The notes under the pieces were generated by a model. That model was not told the origin of the DNA. It worked only from the letters and a program-made list of their open reading frames with translations, and did not search any database. From assembly GCF_000002075.1 (NCBI RefSeq), contig NW_004797311.1, forward strand, positions 1,346,159-1,410,158: DNA of 64,000 bases. Reading direction: 5' to 3'. Source of the DNA: Aplysia californica (lineage: Eukaryota > Mollusca > Gastropoda > Aplysiida > Aplysiidae). Positions 48,356-60,222 of the stretch are shown one piece after another; the stretch's first letter is position 1, and every line of letters starts with the position of its first letter. The translations under genes were made by a program, and so were the position numbers.

Positions 48356-48829
48356 GTAAGTAAACAATATTTTGTAGTTGCAGTAGAGTGTAGAATCTAG
48401 TAGTACTAGTATCTGAAGTAGTAGTTGTAGTATTACTTGTAATGCTCCTTAACTGTTGAGAATGAAAAAGCTCCCACCCCCTACGACCAGGCAATGTTTG
48501 GTATTATTTTGAGCTTTGTGGATTTGCTTCTCCACCAACAACAAAAATTCTTACAAAGTACTGTACCGTTTGTATTTATTCAAAAAGTTCTCTTTAACCC
48601 TAGGAACTCCTTATCAACAACTCTTTGGAGAGTCTACTAGCAGAGTGAAAATGGAACACATCAGGGAACTACGCCTTGCGTTTAGAACTGCGTGGAACAT
48701 GCGGGGCCTGGAGTCAAAAGGCTAAGAAGGAAAACCAGAGCAAATACTTTTGTGTTAATTTTAAGAATGACTTACTCATGTTCTATCGCGTGAACTTGGA
48801 CACGGACAAACATCCCAAAACTTGCTGAA

Positions 48830-49665
48830 GGCAGAGACCCACACCTTGGATCTAGAGCTTGCTCAGTCTTTTTCAGAGCCGAACAACCGTTACGACCAGA
48901 ACTACTCTGAGTTAGACACTATGTTCAAGAATTGCCCCCCCCCCCCAATAAGAAAACAACTAGAAGAGAAACGTATACATTTGGAGGGCTGTCTCATGCC
49001 TCGTCATTTCTGAGACGGGGGGGGGGGGGGGTAAAGTAAAGAGATACCAGGAAGAATAAGTGGTATGTGTTGACGTACTTGAGAAAGAGACAGTACACCC
49101 ACTGGCACATGGGACGGGCCCTGTCACTGGCAGTCTAGACAAAGTTTTGGAAAGGCATGGCACTGTACCTCAAGCTTACCATAGTCGATCTCTGAACCAT
49201 TGTCACCAGTACTTGACACGCCTAGTGTACACCAGCATCACAAAACACATTTGCACACACACACTGCAGCTATATCTAACCAGAACATCATAGATGCAGC
49301 CCACGCAATCAGACAGAAATTTGATTTATTAAACAACAGCTATGCTGAAGTACCTCACCTCATCTCTCCCACAATATCTGCATATTTGAATCTGTGCAGA
49401 CGACTTTTCCCAAACACAGTCACACTTAATAAAAAACATTATGGAGCACCTTTTATTAAAAGATATATGAATTTGGCTTGGGTTTAATTGGCGAGCAGGG
49501 AGGCGAACTTGTGCACTCCAGCATTGCAAAACTGGAGAAGATGACAGTGGAAATTAACGGAAAAGGGAAACAGTTGAAAACTGTTATTGAGGCCAACAGA
49601 CTGCAAAATGCACCCACGCTTAGGCAGCAGCTTGGGAAGGGACAAAAAGAGGAAGACAACTAGCC
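48830..49665 (+). pseudogene. Repetitive protein family U, C-terminal half (copy U2)
   Basis: GPVTGSLDKVLERHGTVPQA with YHSRS..NHCHQYLT, then NIIDAAHAIRQKFDLLNNSY, a LNKKHYGAPFIKRYMNLAWG segment, LIGEQGGELVHSSIAKLEKM and VIEANRLQNAPTLRQQLGK. The block order equals copies U1 and U3, and this copy shows the clearest C-terminal tail. A C-run at 48936-48945 and a G-run at 49018-49030 interrupt the upstream part. Confidence 0.65.
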
Positions 49666-49889
49666 TGAGATTACAAAAACACTTTGGCAATTATTGTTAT
49701 GAGTATTCATAAGTTATGTGCTTGCCAATGAAAGCAGCTCTGACTGTGAGGAGACAACGAGGAAACTCTTGTTTCATGAATTGGATAGCAGTGAACCTTC
49801 TACAAGTTCCCCATTTCTGAAAACCGTGGGGAGACAACGAAAAATCTTTCGTATCATTAATTGGATAGTAGTAAATCTTCCCCATTTCT

Positions 49890-50445
49890 GAATTAATCTA
49901 ACCAAACGTAAGCGTTTCTGAAAGCTCATCATGTTACTGTTGTATACCGCTGATTAGTTTAGAGATCTGGCGTACACGTTAAAATATCATAATTTAAACA
50001 AAAGTAGACCCACGTAAAAAAAATTCTCCATAGACATCCTCAAATGAAGAGCAGATCTAGATGAAAGTCTAAACTAGATCTAGACCAGAGATTCGGTTTT
50101 TTCACTTTATTTTACTGGATAAATCTAGATTTAGCTGGACCTGGATCAAGAATCTAGGACTTATTAGACTAGTGTCGTAAACCGTCGGTGCTCAGACCAT
50201 AGAAAGCCCGTAGGGTAAGTTCTCAAATGTAGGCTAGGCCTTCATGTAAATCTAGATTTTATAAATACTTTGGTCTAGTCCAGATGCAATGGGTAAACGT
50301 GCAGTGTAGCGGTCTATGCTGTTTACTGACTGCTAATCTAGGAGTAAACAGACCGATATACTGCACTTTCACCATGAAATGAAGGTTTCTGGTGTAGTTT
50401 AGAATATAGACTAAAGACTATAGATCTAGATCTGGATAGATAGTA
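49890..50445. repeat. CTAGATCT-rich region
   Basis: Repeated TCTAGATCTAGA, AATCTAGATTTA and CTAGGCCT words over 500 bp, with no gene. Confidence 0.5.
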
Positions 50446-50454
50446 TGAACGCCA

Positions 50455-50456
<2 letters not shown>

Positions 50457-50491
<35 letters not shown>

Positions 50492-50528
50492 ATTGTTGTC
50501 GTTGATGATGATGATGATGATGATGATG
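50457..50528. repeat. TTG and GAT trinucleotide arrays
   Basis: (TTG)n followed by (GAT)n. Long minus-strand frames over it are artefacts. Confidence 0.95.
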
Positions 50529-50529
50529 A

Positions 50530-51890
50530 GCAGGGAGGCGAACATTTTCTTCAACTCACAGGAACAGCCATGGGAACACCTGTAGCTCCTTCCTATGCCA
50601 ACATTTTCATGGCAGAATTTTGGCGTAAAAACATTGCTTTTTTGGTCATGAGATACATGGACGACATTATCGCCCTGCATGATGGTAATTCTCAACAATC
50701 GCATCAGTTTCTTTCGGACATCAACAGCGTCCATAACACCATCAAATTCACACACTCCAACCCCGGAAAGTCCACAGTTTTCCTCGACCTCTCCACCCAC
50801 CTTCTTAATAACAACATTGAGACAGACCTCCATCTCAAACCAACCGACTCGAAGCGCTACCTCCCCCTTTCTTCCAACCACCCCAAACATATGTTCCGTT
50901 CGGTAGTCTACAGTGGTGCGCTCCGACTCCGACGCATTTGTTCCAGGGATGAATGGTTCAATGCAAGAATTAAAGCTTTCAGAGAAAACCTTCTGCGCAG
51001 TGGATACCAAAACAGTTTTATAACCCCCATCATAAACCAAGTGTGCAAACTCAGGCACAAGGATCTACTTAGCTACAAACTCCATAAACCTCATCAAAAA
51101 AGGCCATTCTTTGTCACCACTCACCACCAAAAGCTGCCCAATGTTCACAACATCCACAACCAGCACAAAGGTATTTTAGAAAAATCTGACAAGATGATGA
51201 AGTGCTTCCCTCAGCCCCCTTTAATCGTTCTCCGACAACCCCCACCCCAACTTTGGCAACCTTCTCATCCGTACAAAAGACACATCTTCCTTTACCTCAA
51301 AACAACCTCTCACAAACCCCCCAAAACCACCCCTGCAAGAAACCTAGGTGCAAAACATGCCCTTACATGACAGAAACCAACCATGTAGAGGGGCCTCTTT
51401 TCAAAAAAGTCCTTTCAGATAACATCAACTGCGAAACTAAAAATGTAATTAAATTTACTTAAGAACATGCAAAATATGCTCTGTACAATATGTAGGACAA
51501 ACCACCACTACTCTTAGGGCCAGATTTAACAATCACCGATACTCATTACAAAACCACTCATGCACCCCAGTCGCCAACATTTCAATAGCCCTGGTCACAA
51601 CGGAACCACAGACATGCAACTTCAGGGTATAGAGATTGTTTAAAAACCTAAAAAAGAAAATCTCAACCTTAGAGAATCTAAGTGGATGTGGAACCTGGGC
51701 TCACATCAAACCCTCTCTGGCCTCAATATTGATGAGCCCCATTTCAGAGAACTCAAATTTACAACGTAACCACCCAAGCCGCTGCCTAACTTTTCCCCAC
51801 TTAACACATACTCACCCCTCCCTCCCAACTGAGATCAACGTACTCCCCCTCCATGCCCTCAACTCTTTATCTGTACACGCATTTTAAAAC
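50530..51890 (+). mobile_element. Penelope-like retroelement fossil (RT C-terminal part plus GIY-YIG)
   Basis: The RT part shows GTAMGTPVAPSYANIFMAEF, the RYMDDII active-site block, FLDLSTHLLN, LKPTDSKRYLPL and RLRRICSRDEWF. This order is characteristic of Penelope-like elements. A Cys-rich linker (CKKPRCKTCPYM) precedes a GIY-YIG-type QYVGQTTTTLRARFNNHR. The N-terminal RT portion is missing and the copy is broken in a few places. It is a fossil of moderate age. The right flank continues to the second assembly gap. Confidence 0.85.
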
Positions 51891-52121
51891 CATGGCACTA
51901 CAGTTTCACCCTACCCCACCCCACACCTCAGCATCTCCTTACAATACAGTCTAACTCCCCACCCTCCTTCCCCTTTCCCGACATAGGACATTTCCCCTAC
52001 TTGAAAACCACCCCCTGTCACTCCCTCATGCAGATGAAATGCCTGATCACCAAGATATTTTCTTTCAACGCCTTCCCAGCGCTCTTTGCCTAAAGAGATC
52101 CTTCTACCTACCCCCCACCCC

Positions 52122-53001
52122 NNNNNNNNNNNNNNNNNNNNNNNNNNNNNNNNNNNNNNNNNNNNNNNNNNNNNNNNNNNNNNNNNNNNNNNNNNNNNNN
52201 NNNNNNNNNNNNNNNNNNNNNNNNNNNNNNNNNNNNNNNNNNNNNNNNNNNNNNNNNNNNNNNNNNNNNNNNNNNNNNNNNNNNNNNNNNNNNNNNNNNN
52301 NNNNNNNNNNNNNNNNNNNNNNNNNNNNNNNNNNNNNNNNNNNNNNNNNNNNNNNNNNNNNNNNNNNNNNNNNNNNNNNNNNNNNNNNNNNNNNNNNNNN
52401 NNNNNNNNNNNNNNNNNNNNNNNNNNNNNNNNNNNNNNNNNNNNNNNNNNNNNNNNNNNNNNNNNNNNNNNNNNNNNNNNNNNNNNNNNNNNNNNNNNNN
52501 NNNNNNNNNNNNNNNNNNNNNNNNNNNNNNNNNNNNNNNNNNNNNNNNNNNNNNNNNNNNNNNNNNNNNNNNNNNNNNNNNNNNNNNNNNNNNNNNNNNN
52601 NNNNNNNNNNNNNNNNNNNNNNNNNNNNNNNNNNNNNNNNNNNNNNNNNNNNNNNNNNNNNNNNNNNNNNNNNNNNNNNNNNNNNNNNNNNNNNNNNNNN
52701 NNNNNNNNNNNNNNNNNNNNNNNNNNNNNNNNNNNNNNNNNNNNNNNNNNNNNNNNNNNNNNNNNNNNNNNNNNNNNNNNNNNNNNNNNNNNNNNNNNNN
52801 NNNNNNNNNNNNNNNNNNNNNNNNNNNNNNNNNNNNNNNNNNNNNNNNNNNNNNNNNNNNNNNNNNNNNNNNNNNNNNNNNNNNNNNNNNNNNNNNNNNN
52901 NNNNNNNNNNNNNNNNNNNNNNNNNNNNNNNNNNNNNNNNNNNNNNNNNNNNNNNNNNNNNNNNNNNNNNNNNNNNNNNNNNNNNNNNNNNNNNNNNNNN
53001 N
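52122..53001. other. Assembly gap (880 N)
   Basis: 880 N between a C-rich stretch and a (CT)n array. Open frames drawn across it are meaningless. Confidence 0.99.

Positions 53002-53044
<43 letters not shown>
53002..53044. repeat. CT dinucleotide array at gap edge
   Basis: (CT)n directly abutting the gap. Its true length is unknown. Confidence 0.95.
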
Positions 53045-53045
<1 letters not shown>

Positions 53046-53059
53046 AAAATCACGAGTCA

Positions 53060-54170
53060 AGGGAAATAATCTTGGAGATCCCAGAGGAGCTCAAAGCCTT
53101 TCGAAAATACAGTGAGAACAACTTTTCTTTAATTAAAAATGAGATTAAGAACTTTAGAGCAAAGTTGGAGCGCTTCGTGATAGAAATAGCTTCAATAAAA
53201 ATTCAGTTTGTGAAATTAAGGAACTGCAACACGTGCAATGTCTTGACATAGAAGAAGTAGAATCGAAATGTGCTGCACTGCAGGATAACGTTAGTAGATT
53301 GGAAGGGGAGATGGAAAAAGCAGAAAGGTACAGTAGGAAAGACAATTTAATGTTCTATGGTGTGCCGGAGGAATTGAGGTAGGAGCCGCACACAGCAAGA
53401 GCAAAGGTTGTAGAAATACTTGGAAAAGTGACGGAGAAAGGCTGGGGAGATCGGGATTTTACACGGGTGCATAGAGTGGGGCCCAAGAGGCAGAACGACC
53501 GCGCCAAGCCTATTATTGCGAGGTTTCAATATTCGGAGGACAAATTCCTTGTTTTGGGGGCCAGAGAGGAACTACAGGAGCAGGGGTGAGTGTCGCCGGT
53601 GATCTTACACCGCAGCAGAGGGAAGAACTCAGAGAGACCTGAGAGCCAAAGGAAAACGTGGCGGGTTTTTTTTAATGGAAGACCACGTGGAAGACGCCAC
53701 CCCAAAACAAACACAACACGGCCAGCAGTCACCACCACAGGACAGCAGCCAGCCACGCTGACCCCAACCCCGTGAGCAACGACAACAGCAGAGGGTCACC
53801 CGCAGCAGAGACGGTGGTGTGGCCACAAGGAGACAGCAGGGTCAGTCTTCGGCTTCGACAACCGCAAGGGAATAGGGACACGGCCGGCCCAGACTGGCGA
53901 CAACAATAGACTAAAACAACACCTACGCAATTTTTTAAAAAATTTATTATTTGTTGGAATGTCCATGGCATATATCGCAAAAATGGTTTAATCATGATTT
54001 TGTCCACTTTTGTTCGTCGCATGACATTTTTGCATGCTCTGAGGTCTACTCATGTTGGGAAGAAAAATTGCTCCTCGCCTTTCGCAGTACAATATTTACT
54101 CTGCAAAAGGTGAGCACGGGTTGGGTGGGGTGTTGCTGTTTTTGTTCGTCGGTCATTAGGTAGCCAAGTG
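53060..54170 (+). pseudogene. Second LINE lineage: coiled-coil ORF1 and start of ORF2 endonuclease
   Basis: Coiled-coil-rich ORF1 pieces (LKAFRKYSENNFSLIKNEIK, ALQDNVSRLEGEMEKAERYS) run into RKDNLMFYGVPEE, FTRVHRVGPKRQNDRAKPII and VAGDLTPQQREELRE. This is the L1/CR1-type RRM-CTD ORF1 layout. A Gln-rich segment follows, then ICWNVHGIYRKNG and DIFACSEVYSC, which fit the first strands of an AP-endonuclease at the start of ORF2. Several frame breaks. The 5' end is hidden by the gap. It differs from the zinc-knuckle ORF1 of the Nimbus-like family. Confidence 0.65.
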
Positions 54171-55985
54171 ACAAAGTTAGACATTTCTATGCCCTTGGGC
54201 CAACTTTCGTTGAGGACCTTTCGGCTAAAATTACTCCAACTCCGGAAGACTTCGCTGCTAAGAGAGACTACACTGAGTTACCATGCCGCTGCAAGTCTTT
54301 TGGAGGTCAGCCTACCATACACAGTTTGATAGAGATATTTTAATTAACCTTAATTTTTTTATATTTAAAAAAGTCAAGAGAAGAGCATGATATCGCTATA
54401 ACAAGTCAACTCAGCGCTGGGATGGGTCGGTCTGCGCAAGCTAAACATGCTGGGAAAGAGAGCCAGAGGAGACAACACAAAGTAAAGTGAAATTTACTTT
54501 GCATGGAAAATTGATTTGCAGGGAATCTTTTTAATGGTTGCACAGCATGAGCCAAGATAAATTAACTGCACTAATCAAACATAATTTTGATTTTGGTGTT
54601 TGCGTTAGAGTTTATAAATCAAAAGGATCAAAACTCTCGCATGCATTAACATTCACTGACGTCACAACTGTTCTTATCATTTATTTCTGTTTGTAGCAAA
54701 ATGGTACACATACGATACTCATGACGTTGTGGCACCGATGTGCTTATTGCTTTGGGGGAAGGAACGGACGGTAAGGCGTGACCACTGCTAAAGTGTAACT
54801 TAAGCTGTTCGGGAAATTGAAATGAGAACTTGAAATGCTCGTTAAGGGTTGCAAAAAAATATATACGGATTGGGTCGGAACTACTTTCGTGGGAAGACCC
54901 ATAGCGGGGTAAAAGTAGCCCAGCGACTGCAACGTACACGCGCGCCGAGATAGAGGCTGCTGAGACAGAGTAGTGAGAGAGTGGACTACTGCCTCTCCCT
55001 TCCCTGTTGTGTCGTCGGAATCGGAATCTCCAGCCTCCGGTTCAGTATCTGTGGTTTTGTCTATGGATGAATCGGATGAGGATGCTCCAGTTTTTTATTT
55101 GGGTGTAAATCTCGATATTGATAGCAGCAGCTAGGACAGCTTAGCACCTTTTTTGGACCAAATATAAATAAGGTAAGTTGTGAGATATTTAATTGAGATT
55201 TACGATGGTTAAAAGGTTGGGGAAGTTGTCATTCGAATAACCGTGAGTAAAATACAAACTATACACATTATTTGATTTAATGAGCTGTTGTGACTAGAGG
55301 GGTATTCGACTTGTAGTGATTGGTCATACGCGCGTATGAATACTTGTTGGAGGATGTAAACAAAGATGGCGCACACAGGGACATCCGGGTGGATTTTTCA
55401 TATTCTTTTGTCGACTTTGGAGGCAGTGAGTGCTTTTATATCGAGTTTAGAACTCAAATTATGTTTTTTGAAAGGATATTGTAGAAGACGTTTTAGTTGT
55501 TAAGTGGTTAATAGTTTTTCTTTATCATTTTGGGGAGAAATTAACACTTTTGCTGGCGTATTAATATTTTTCCCGATTTTTCTCTATTATTTCATTGTAT
55601 TGACCCGATCTGCTTGGATTTTACCCAGATAACTGTAGCAGACAAAATAAAAACAACTGCATGATGCAATATCTGAAGAGGAGGGTCCTCACAGGACGAC
55701 AAAATAGCATTAAGTAGTCATTCTAGCTGACAGGACACACAAAGTTCAGTTGTGACTGGTGCTTTGGTCTTATTTTTTTAAAGTGCAGAGTTTCCAGAGT
55801 TGATTGTTTGAAATGACATTGCTAGAGTGGTGAATGAAAGTGCTGTCTGTAATGTTGCACATTTGCGTGGTCGAGAAAAAGGGGAAGTGCTTGTTCCAAT
55901 GTATGACTGGACTTCTTTTTCGTCATTACATTTTTAAAAACTGAAAAATATCAAATCATGCCATATTTCCACTTTGATTTGACTT
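54171..55985. other. No clear gene; one dispersed repeat and exon-like starts
   Basis: Contains the 54692-54790 repeat, an acidic Ser-rich frame near 55030-55135 (DESDEDAPVFYLGVNLDID) and an AAGATGGCGCACAC start near 55365. These may be the 5' part of the U-family copy that follows, but nothing can be proved. Confidence 0.35.
54692..54790 (+). repeat. Dispersed repeat shared with 47.8 kb, copy 2
   Basis: Matches 47756-47840 (GTAGCAAAATGGTACACAT, GGAACGGACGGTAAGGCGTG). It also lies upstream of a U-family copy, so it may be that element's 5' region. Confidence 0.6.
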
Positions 55986-58500
55986 CAATTGCAGGTAAAG
56001 AATTATGTGACTCTGATTTTTTTATCAGCCTGTTTTGAAGAATCAGTTTGATGCCAATGAAATGCCTGATCAATTGATTCCCAAAGGCCTTGATTCAGCT
56101 AGACAATGGTATCTTTTTAATGAAATCAGGGAATTTGTTCTGAATGATTTCCAAGATCAAGTGGCTCCTAAACCATCATGTTTACCCCCCAGACTGGAAC
56201 ATCAAGACAGTGGGTAAGAAAAAACATCTGGACCGTCCATCTCTAGAATCATAGAAACCATCAGCCATGCAATAAATAAGGCAGGGGCACATCCACTCAC
56301 AAAAGAAGAACAATTAACAACAAGCGGTATAAAAAGAAAGCTCTACAGCGATCCAAAGGGGAAGACGTTAAAATGTAAGACAATGGGGCAGAAATTGTTT
56401 TTTCACAAAATTGTCGTACTAAAGAAGCCAAAAACCAGTGCTAGGACTCCAACAAAGAAGAAAAGAGCACAGTTCGTGAATAAGATCAGGAATGATACAT
56501 CATGTGTACCTGGTACATCGGGTACAACTGTAGATGATGACTCCCTGCATGCAACAGAGCTGGGCTTGGTCCCTAGGAAGAGAAGACTATAAATTCTGAG
56601 AGAAAAAAAAACAGGGGCCAAAAGCTAAATTACAATATCGGCATAGCAGGCTTTGATAATGAAAGAGGAATTGGGATTGAGTTTTTAGGAAAGGGAGAGT
56701 CCACAGCCAACTCCTAAAAGACGAGGTTGTTAGGACTGAAAGTGAAGCTTCTCGTAAGAACCTTGCCCAACAACTTGTCCAAGATTTTGTAACTGCCCTT
56801 CGTTAGAATAAGAGATCTCCCACGATTCCTAAGCATTCTGCTCCATGAGAAAAGATATATATGCACACTTGGCGCTATGGCATCATTCCGGAAGAGCAAA
56901 TATGGGTTAGGGTTGGTGGGGATCACTGTAAAAATTCGTTTAAGGTAACTCTCCAAGTAGTAAATGTGCATTCACCAAATTCTCAACACAACACTCAGTA
57001 GTGATAGCAATGGCGTTCGTGAAAGACATAAAAAATCCATCGATTTTTGGAAGGGGGTCTAGTTTAAGACATAGTTTGCAGTCCCACACATGGAGGAATA
57101 AAACAGTCAGTCTTCCTCAATGGTGACTATAATTTCCTCTGTAAAGTGTTTAGGCTTTCCGGCCCGCAGGGTACATACCCATGCCTGTGGTGCCTAACAC
57201 CAAGGATCAGAATAAATGCACAGTGTGAGGCGTTCCAGCTACGGTCACTGGATTCACTCGCAGCTGACATTTTTGATTGAGCAAGGCGGGGATAAAAAGG
57301 AAGCAAGCCGATGCCACAATAGTGTGCACCCACATCTTTTGCCCATTGATCTAGATAATGTTGCCCCTCCTATTCAAGCTGTTAGAAGGAGCAGCTGACA
57401 AGCTTGATTTGAAAATAGTCTCCCAGTCGGATGACTCTGCCACCGAAGCAGGAGAAAAAGTGAAAAAATGCTGCAGCCAGTGGAGAAAGGATGATGAGCT
57501 TAAAACTCATTTAGATCTTCAAGGCTGCATCGTTCTTTGTCACACAGATGTAGACAAAGCACGGTGCTCACAGGAATTAGAGAAGAAAGAGCACACATTA
57601 GGCTCAACTCTCATACCTTGAACTTACCCCTAGATCTGGTCCCATTGCTTCCTGCCTAGACAATATTCTCAAAGCACACCGATCATTGCCAAAAGTACCT
57701 TGACGAAGCAGCTTATAAAACATCTCACTACTCAAACAAGACGTCTCACACGCGATCCATTCATCACCGATGAAGCAATCCACGTTTGACGATCTGCACA
57801 AAACAGAGTGAAGTTCACTTAGTCATCTCACACAGCATACCCATCAACAAAGATACACTGCCAGAACTCCAACGGCTGGTAAATGCTTACATGGCCATAT
57901 ACAAGAGAACATTCTCCAACAAAACAATCCCCAAACAATACAACTTTGAACACCACTGCATTCAATTCATAACACAACATTCCGTGGGGCCCGGTCTGCT
58001 GGGTGAGCAAATCCAGCGCACAACTGCATTTTTAAAACAAACCCAGAAACCATAAACAAATTCCAAAACAACGAAAAACGCATCAAACCCTTCGGCCTCA
58101 GAATCCTTGGGGACCTCAAAAACTTACACTTTTCCAAACAAGACATCCAACAATTTCTTTTCCCCGACCTCTCTCCGTGGTACCTCACCAAAGCAAAAGT
58201 AGACTTACAGCTGACCTCACACAACAAAGAAAGCACAAACACCAAAACTTTTAAAGCAGAATACAAAAAATAATAGATAAATACCCCGGTGCGGAGCTCA
58301 TCTTCACGGATGGCTCCAAAAAAGGCACGGAGAGCAGCCACCAGACTATTGCAAAATTGAAGAAAAGAGCATGTGGCATCAAAGATGAAATCGAGAAGCT
58401 GAAATTCATCATGAAAAAACACATACTCCGAGCTGCCCCGTCTTTGCGGCACACACCCAAACCAAAGACAACCAGGACATCTCCACAAACCACCGAAGCC
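55986..58500 (+). pseudogene. Repetitive protein family U, longest copy (U3), with nested LINE
   Basis: Blocks in order: FDANEMPDQLIPKGLDSARQ (exon-like, 56029-56214, with a GTAAGA donor); KAGAHPLTKEEQLTTSGIKR; IWVRVGGDHCKNSFKVTLQV; GPQGTYPCLWCLTPRI; SVHPHLLPIDLDNVAPP; AADKLDLKIVSQSDDSATEA; RRLTRDPFITDEAIHV; HSIPINKDTLPELQRLVNAY; IPKQYNFEHHCIQF; and LLGEQ. A LINE fragment (58009-58325) follows, after which SSHQTIAKLKKRACGIKDEI and ILRAAPSLRHTPK complete the C-terminus seen in copy U2. The protein is broken in several places. Function unknown; a transposase is the simplest guess. Confidence 0.6.
58009..58325 (+). mobile_element. Nimbus/I-like LINE fragment inserted in U3
   Basis: Encodes CIFKTNPETINKFQNNEKRI, PFGLRILGDLKNLHFSKQD and LFPDLSPWYLTKAKVDLQLT up to AELIFTDGSKK, about 90 percent like the ORF2 at 28.7-29.1 kb. 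Both ends are truncated. GAGCA occurs at each junction and may be a short duplication. Confidence 0.85.
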
Positions 58501-58503
58501 AGT

Positions 58504-58668
58504 ACTTCGTCTGTTTAGTAGTTTATATGTTTAGCTTTAAGGTCGTGTAAATTATAAGTTCCGAGGATCAGAGTTACAAGAGAGTAGCAAACATAGAAAA
58601 GAAGGACGATAGTAGACCTTTATAGTGATAGAAAAAGCAAACCAGAACACCTGCCAGCCACCCATAAC
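58504..58668 (-). repeat. SINE-A, copy e, degraded
   Basis: Minus-strand copy ending at GCCACCCAT. AAGGTC and AGAGTAGCAAACATAGAAAAG blocks match the family, but the stem is no longer paired. Confidence 0.6.
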
Positions 58669-59719
58669 CAATATAAGATTGAATTCATATGACAGCACTG
58701 TACATAATGCGCATGTGTGTACACATAATAAAACTTATCTATAGCCTACGCCATAATTCGTGTGGAGTTATTGTCTTCCAAGTGAGGGAAATAGGCCTAC
58801 ATGTATGTGAATACTTACGACACAGATCAACCATTTTGAGGTCACAAAAACTGCGGTAGCAGTGAAATTTGGTGAGTAGATACCCTTACGTATTTGCTTT
58901 ACGTCCCTTAAAATGGACCAATCCTGACGCTCAGTTTTCTAATTATCGGCGCCCCTTACGTCCTAACTAGAAACGATAACGGGAATCAGACATGACCATC
59001 TTGCACTGTCTAATACTGATTCACTTTGCTTTTGAAATACCATAACATTAAAAAGACTTGGAACTACTGATTGCTGCATGCAGTGATGTCTTTACGTCAA
59101 CGTTATTGCGTTAATTAGCGCTCAATTCCGAATGAAAAATACGATTTTCTAAACCTCCCGCGCGGTCATGCTGACAGAAGAATGCCCACGCGATGACCCC
59201 GATCACCGTCACGGGTTGGCGTGCCACTGTCTACCTGAGCTCTCAACTAAAGTATCCTGTTTCTATGCGCCGTGACTGAAGCATGCCGAAGTCTTTACCC
59301 ATCTTATAGTGGAACATATTTATATAAATCTATAAAGCCTGACTTGCCTTCTCATTTATTACTGGGGAAAAAAAAAGTTGTGAAGAATTTTCATTTTCAT
59401 CTCATAAACAGCTGGAATCATCATATAACATGTATGTTAGTTAACCTTCAGTACTTTCACGCCTCTTGCAATTTCGACACTTTTGCGATCGTTTTGATCT
59501 TCACAGAAAAAACCTTCTGTTGTGTTTTCTGTTTCTTTGTTGTAGAATACTGCATGGGCAACTGTTGTTTGTTTTGTTGTTGTTGTTTTGTTTTGTTTTG
59601 TTTTTTTGGGGGGTTGTTTGTTTGTTTTTGGTTGTTTTTTGTTTTGTTTTTTTGTTTTGTTTTGTTTTTGGTTTTTTTTGGTGTGGGGTTTTGGTTTTTT
59701 TTTGGGGGGGAGGTTGGTA
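58669..59719. other. Intergenic, ends in G/T-rich low complexity
   Basis: No gene. From about 59560 to 59720 it is TTTTG/TTG-rich. Open frames there are low-complexity artefacts. Confidence 0.5.
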
Positions 59720-60222
59720 AGTGTTTTACCGCGCTCGCAACTGCATAAGGTCATATTAGCGCGCAAGACACACCAATCATTTTAAGTTGGTGGGTAATTT
59801 TGAATTTTGCCCGGGAGGCGGCCGAATCCTACTCATCGATTTTCGACCACCAAGGGATCTTTAACGTGCGCAACTTGCACACGGGACCTCCTAGATTTTT
59901 CGCCCTTGTCCGAGAAGGCTAGGTGTAGATCTTTCCTACCAGAAGATCAGGGATGTGGCTGAAAGACTGCAGTAAACAGGAGCCAAGGAGTAGCAGTAGA
60001 AAGGCTGCAGAAAGAGTCAGGAGCCCAGTGGAGGGGGCAAAGGATGTGATGGGGTGGGGGAAGAAAGTGGAGACGAAAGCAGACGACAGAATATAGCAAG
60101 AAAGAATGAAAAAAGGTGAAAGGAGACAATTTTAAAGAATAACATTTTTCGGTCGCTACCCGGATTTGAACCTGGGACCTTTGAATGAGAGGTGAACACC
60201 TTAACCTCCAGGCCACGAGAGC
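59720..60222 (-). repeat. tRNA-derived SINE, about 500 bp (copy 2)
   Basis: The head at 60151-60222, read in reverse, is GCTCTCGTGGCCTGGAGGTT with box B GGTTCAAATCCGGG. The body matches copy 1 (GATCTACACCTAGCCTTCTC, GCGCACGTTAAAGATCCC). The intact tail hairpin CGCGCT/AGCGCG lies at 59730-59763. It is full length, with no clear target duplication. Confidence 0.88.

Noticed and set aside
49493-50543. 16-bp word GAGCAGGGAGGCGAAC at 49493 and at 50528
   Set aside because: About one such match is expected by chance when a 64-kb window is compared with itself, and neighbouring sequence does not match.
51911-53115. Long reading frames of 318-380 residues
   Set aside because: They cross the 880-N gap and a CT repeat; most of the translation is unknown.
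47717-58890. Weak inverted similarity (TATCTACTCA) between 47.7 and 58.87 kb as ends of family U
   Set aside because: Too short and imperfect, and not at matching distances from the coding blocks.
59272-59785. 158-residue Phe/Cys-rich frame resembling a membrane protein
   Set aside because: Low-complexity TTTTG/TTG tract, with no conserved motif and overlapping frames that all look alike.
60151-60222. Second tRNA-like sequence on the minus strand
   Set aside because: Same SINE head in copy 2.
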